Assembly: GCA_002431975.1 (NCBI GenBank)
Contig: DJFA01000072.1
Location: 659 to 7,720, forward strand
Length of the DNA: 7,062 bases
Source of the DNA: Ruminococcus sp. UBA5884
Lineage (GTDB): Bacteria; Bacillota; Clostridia; Oscillospirales; Ruminococcaceae
Direction of reading: 5' to 3'
The number at the start of each line of letters is the position of its first letter. The stretch's first letter is position 1. Position numbers and translations under genes: made by a program. The notes below the pieces were generated by a model, which did no database searches, was not told the origin of the DNA, and saw only the letters and a program-made list of their open reading frames with translations. Below are positions 5,016 to 7,062 of the stretch, in pieces.

Positions 5016-6959
5016 ATGATTAAGCTTACACTTAAAGACGGAAGTATCCGTGAAATCGAATCAGCTCAGTCAGCTGCGGAAATTATCAAGGGTATAGGCA
5101 TGGGACTCTATAAAGCTTCATGCTGTGTTAAAATCAATGGCGAGGTAAAAGATTTAAGAACTGTTATTGACAGTGACTGCGAATTTGAAGTCATGACATT
5201 TGATTCAATTGAGGGTAAAAAAACTTTCTGGCATACTGCTTCACATATTCTTGCTCAGGCAGTAAAAAGACTTTATCCTGACGCTAAACTTGCAATAGGC
5301 CCTGCAATCGACAGCGGATTTTATTATGATTTTGATATTGAAAAACCATTTACAGCTGATGAACTCCTTAAAATTGAAGCTGAAATGAAGAAAATCGTAA
5401 AGGAAAATCTGACTCTTGAACAGTTTGAAATGCAGCCTGATGAAGCAATAAAATATCTTAAAGAACAAGATGAACCATATAAGGTTGAACTCTGTGAAGA
5501 ACACGCTTCAAACGGTGAACCAATATCATTCTACAGACAGGGAGAATTTACTGACCTCTGTGCAGGCCCTCATCTTATGACTACTGCACCTGTTAAGGCA
5601 TTCAGACTGCTTTCATGTACAGGAGCTTACTGGAGAGGTTCTGAAAAGAATAAAATGCTTTCAAGAGTATATGCAGTTGCTTTTCCGAAAGCTTCAGAGC
5701 TTGAAGAACATCTCAAACAGCTTGAAGATGCAAAACTCCGTGACCATAACAAGCTCGGACGTGAACTTGAATTCTTTACAACAGTTGATGTTGTAGGTCA
5801 GGGACTTCCTATAATTCTGCCAAAGGGTTCAAGAGTTATCCAGCTGCTTCAGAGATGGGTCGAAGATACAGAACAGCAGCATGGTTATCTGCTTACAAAA
5901 ACTCCTCTTATGGCAAAGAGGGAATTTTATAAGATTTCAGGTCACTGGGACCATTATCTTGACGGAATGTTCATACTCGGCGACCCTTATGATGAAACAA
6001 AAGAATGTTTTGCACTCCGTCCTATGACTTGTCCGTTCCAGTATCAGGTATACCTCAACAGACAGCGTTCATACCGTGACCTGCCTATGCGACTTGGTGA
6101 AACATCAACTCTTTTCAGAAATGAAGACAGCGGAGAAATGCATGGTCTTATAAGAGTAAGACAGTTTACAATCTCAGAAGGACATCTTGTTCTGCGTCCT
6201 GACCAGCTTGAACAGGAATTTAAGGATTGTCTTGACCTTGCAAAGTATTTTCTTGATACAGTGGGACTGCTTGATAAATGTACATTCAGATTTTCACAGT
6301 GGGACCCTGCAAATCCTAAGAATAAATATGAAGGCACAGCTGAACAGTGGGAGGAAGCACAGGCTGTAATGGCTAAAATTCTTGACCATCTCGGAGTTGA
6401 ATATACAATAGGAATTGATGAAGCTGCATTCTATGGCCCGAAGCTTGATGTTCAGTATAAAAACGTATACGGCAAGGAAGATACTCTTGTAACTATTCAG
6501 ATAGATATGCTGCTCGCAAAGCGTTTCGGCATGGAATATGTTGATGCAGACGGAAAGAAAAAGCTCCCTTATATCATTCACAGAACATCACTTGGCTGCT
6601 ATGAACGTACTCTTGCATATATGATTGAACATTTCGCAGGAGCATTGCCTCTGTGGCTTTCACCTGAACAGGCAAGACTTATGCCTATTGCAGACAGACA
6701 CGCAGATTATGCATATGATGTAAAGAAAAAGCTTGAAGCCGCAGGAATCAGATGTGAGGTTGACAGCAGAGCTGAAAATGTAAAGAAAAAAATCAGAGAA
6801 GCTCAGCTTGAAAAAATTCCGTATATGCTTGTTATGGGCGATAAGGAAATTGAAAACGGAACTGTTGCAGTACGTTCAAGAAAAGGCGATACAGTAACAA
6901 TGTCAGTTGATGAGCTTGTTGCAAAGCTTGTTGATGAAACAGAAAGAAAAGTAAAATAA
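5016..6959 (+). CDS. thrS: Threonine-tRNA ligase
   Basis: At 647 residues it is full length for bacterial ThrRS, the cytoplasmic enzyme that joins threonine to tRNA-Thr using ATP. Domains in order: TGS (about 1-61), the editing domain with H73-x-x-x-H77 and C182-x-G-x-H186, which hydrolyses mischarged Ser-tRNA, the class II catalytic core (about 245-540), and the anticodon-binding domain (about 550-640). Putative catalytic zinc ligands are C339 (RPMTCPFQY), H390 (ISEGH) and H522 (IIHRTSLG). Motif 2 contains FRNE (367-370) and motif 3 GCYERTL (527-533). The common PMNCPGH block reads PMTCPFQ here, keeping the cysteine. The start is supported by AGAAAGGAAG (4998-5007), eight T before ATG. Expression is controlled by the upstream threonine T-box. 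The TAA stop shares its AA with the first bases of the downstream palindromic element. Confidence 0.97.
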   Translation: MIKLTLKDGSIREIESAQSAAEIIKGIGMGLYKASCCVKINGEVKDLRTVIDSDCEFEVMTFDSIEGKKTFWHTASHILAQAVKRLYPDAKLAIGPAIDSGFYYDFDIEKPFTADELLKIEAEMKKIVKENLTLEQFEMQPDEAIKYLKEQDEPYKVELCEEHASNGEPISFYRQGEFTDLCAGPHLMTTAPVKAFRLLSCTGAYWRGSEKNKMLSRVYAVAFPKASELEEHLKQLEDAKLRDHNKLGRELEFFTTVDVVGQGLPIILPKGSRVIQLLQRWVEDTEQQHGYLLTKTPLMAKREFYKISGHWDHYLDGMFILGDPYDETKECFALRPMTCPFQYQVYLNRQRSYRDLPMRLGETSTLFRNEDSGEMHGLIRVRQFTISEGHLVLRPDQLEQEFKDCLDLAKYFLDTVGLLDKCTFRFSQWDPANPKNKYEGTAEQWEEAQAVMAKILDHLGVEYTIGIDEAAFYGPKLDVQYKNVYGKEDTLVTIQIDMLLAKRFGMEYVDADGKKKLPYIIHRTSLGCYERTLAYMIEHFAGALPLWLSPEQARLMPIADRHADYAYDVKKKLEAAGIRCEVDSRAENVKKKIREAQLEKIPYMLVMGDKEIENGTVAVRSRKGDTVTMSVDELVAKLVDETERKVK

Positions 6960-7038
6960 CGCCAATTCGATGAATTGTTTATGTAGGGGCGACCATTGGT
7001 CGCCCGCCGAAATTATGGTTAAACCATAATTTTAATAT
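6958..7038. mobile_element. MITE-like palindromic element, copy C (left arm plus divergent remainder)
   Basis: The 51 bases 6958-7008 match the left arm of copy B (4840-4890) at 47 positions, including the terminal AACG-CAATTCGATGAATT motif and the GTAGGGGCGACC hairpin arm. The local hairpin is GGGCGACC (6987-6994), ATT, GGTCGCCC (6998-7005). The right half is not like copies A and B: an unrelated AT-rich palindrome follows (7010-7032), then another left end. The copy starts inside the thrS stop codon. Its hairpin may double as the 3' end structure of thrS mRNA, but no good T run follows it. Confidence 0.65.
7010..7032. repeat. Perfect AT-rich palindrome after thrS
   Basis: AAATTATGGTT (7010-7020) and AACCATAATTT (7022-7032) are perfect inverted repeats around a single A. 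In RNA this gives a hairpin of about 10 bp with a 3-nt loop, followed by TTAATATT. It is a possible weak terminator of thrS or a DNA-level palindrome belonging to the repeat cluster. Confidence 0.55.
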
Positions 7039-7062
7039 TACGCAAATTCGATGATTATTATT
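7039..7062. mobile_element. Left end of a further palindromic element, copy D (cut by window end)
   Basis: ACGCAAATTCGATGA (7040-7054) repeats the left terminal motif of copy B in the same orientation, preceded by TT where the other copies have A. The rest lies outside the window. This places two left ends head-to-tail about 82 bp apart. Confidence 0.5.

Noticed and set aside
4029..7005. Recurring GGGCGACC/GGTCGCCC motifs as a CRISPR array
   Set aside because: Copies are irregularly spaced over 3 kb, are palindromic hairpins within longer homologous elements, and have no uniform spacers.

Overview
The window looks like chromosomal DNA of an AT-rich Gram-positive anaerobe of the Ruminococcus group (Oscillospiraceae, Bacillota). 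The reasons are dockerin and cohesin modules of the cellulosome/amylosome type, a T-box leader in front of thrS, strong purine-rich ribosome binding sites, and consensus sigma-A-like promoters with 17-bp spacers. The genus is inferred from gene content, not from a database match.

Left part (1-1341): the 3' end of a secreted dockerin protein, an intrinsic terminator, then a complete small secreted protein with one cohesin and one dockerin. That layout is the one expected of an adaptor scaffoldin, which docks onto one partner through its dockerin and receives another through its cohesin. All four dockerin repeats in the two proteins carry the same TSYDAL core, and both proteins end in a similar short tail after the dockerin.

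Middle (1342-3984): a promoter overlapping a hairpin leads into a membrane-anchored nucleotide-sugar 4,6-dehydratase of the CapD/WbpM/PglF family. An unrecognised 227-residue soluble protein follows 6 bp downstream in the same operon. No glycosyltransferases are visible, so the dehydratase is isolated within this window.

Right part (3983-7062): a small four-helix membrane protein on the minus strand and thrS on the plus strand are transcribed from back-to-back promoters. The thrS leader is a T-box with a threonine (ACC) specifier, an antiterminator bulge and a strong terminator. ThrS itself is complete, with its editing and zinc motifs.

The most unusual layer is a family of short palindromic elements with the inverted terminal motif AACGCAAATTCGA and internal GGGCGACC/GGTCGCCC hairpins. 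Copies lie at 3983-4110, 4840-4992 and 6958-about 7038, and a further left end starts near 7040. They behave like non-autonomous MITE-like insertions closely fitted to genes. Two copies begin exactly at TAA stop codons, so the element's first AA forms the stop. One copy encodes the last 12 residues and the stop of the minus-strand membrane protein. One copy sits between the T-box terminator and the thrS ribosome binding site, flanked by a possible 5-bp target duplication.
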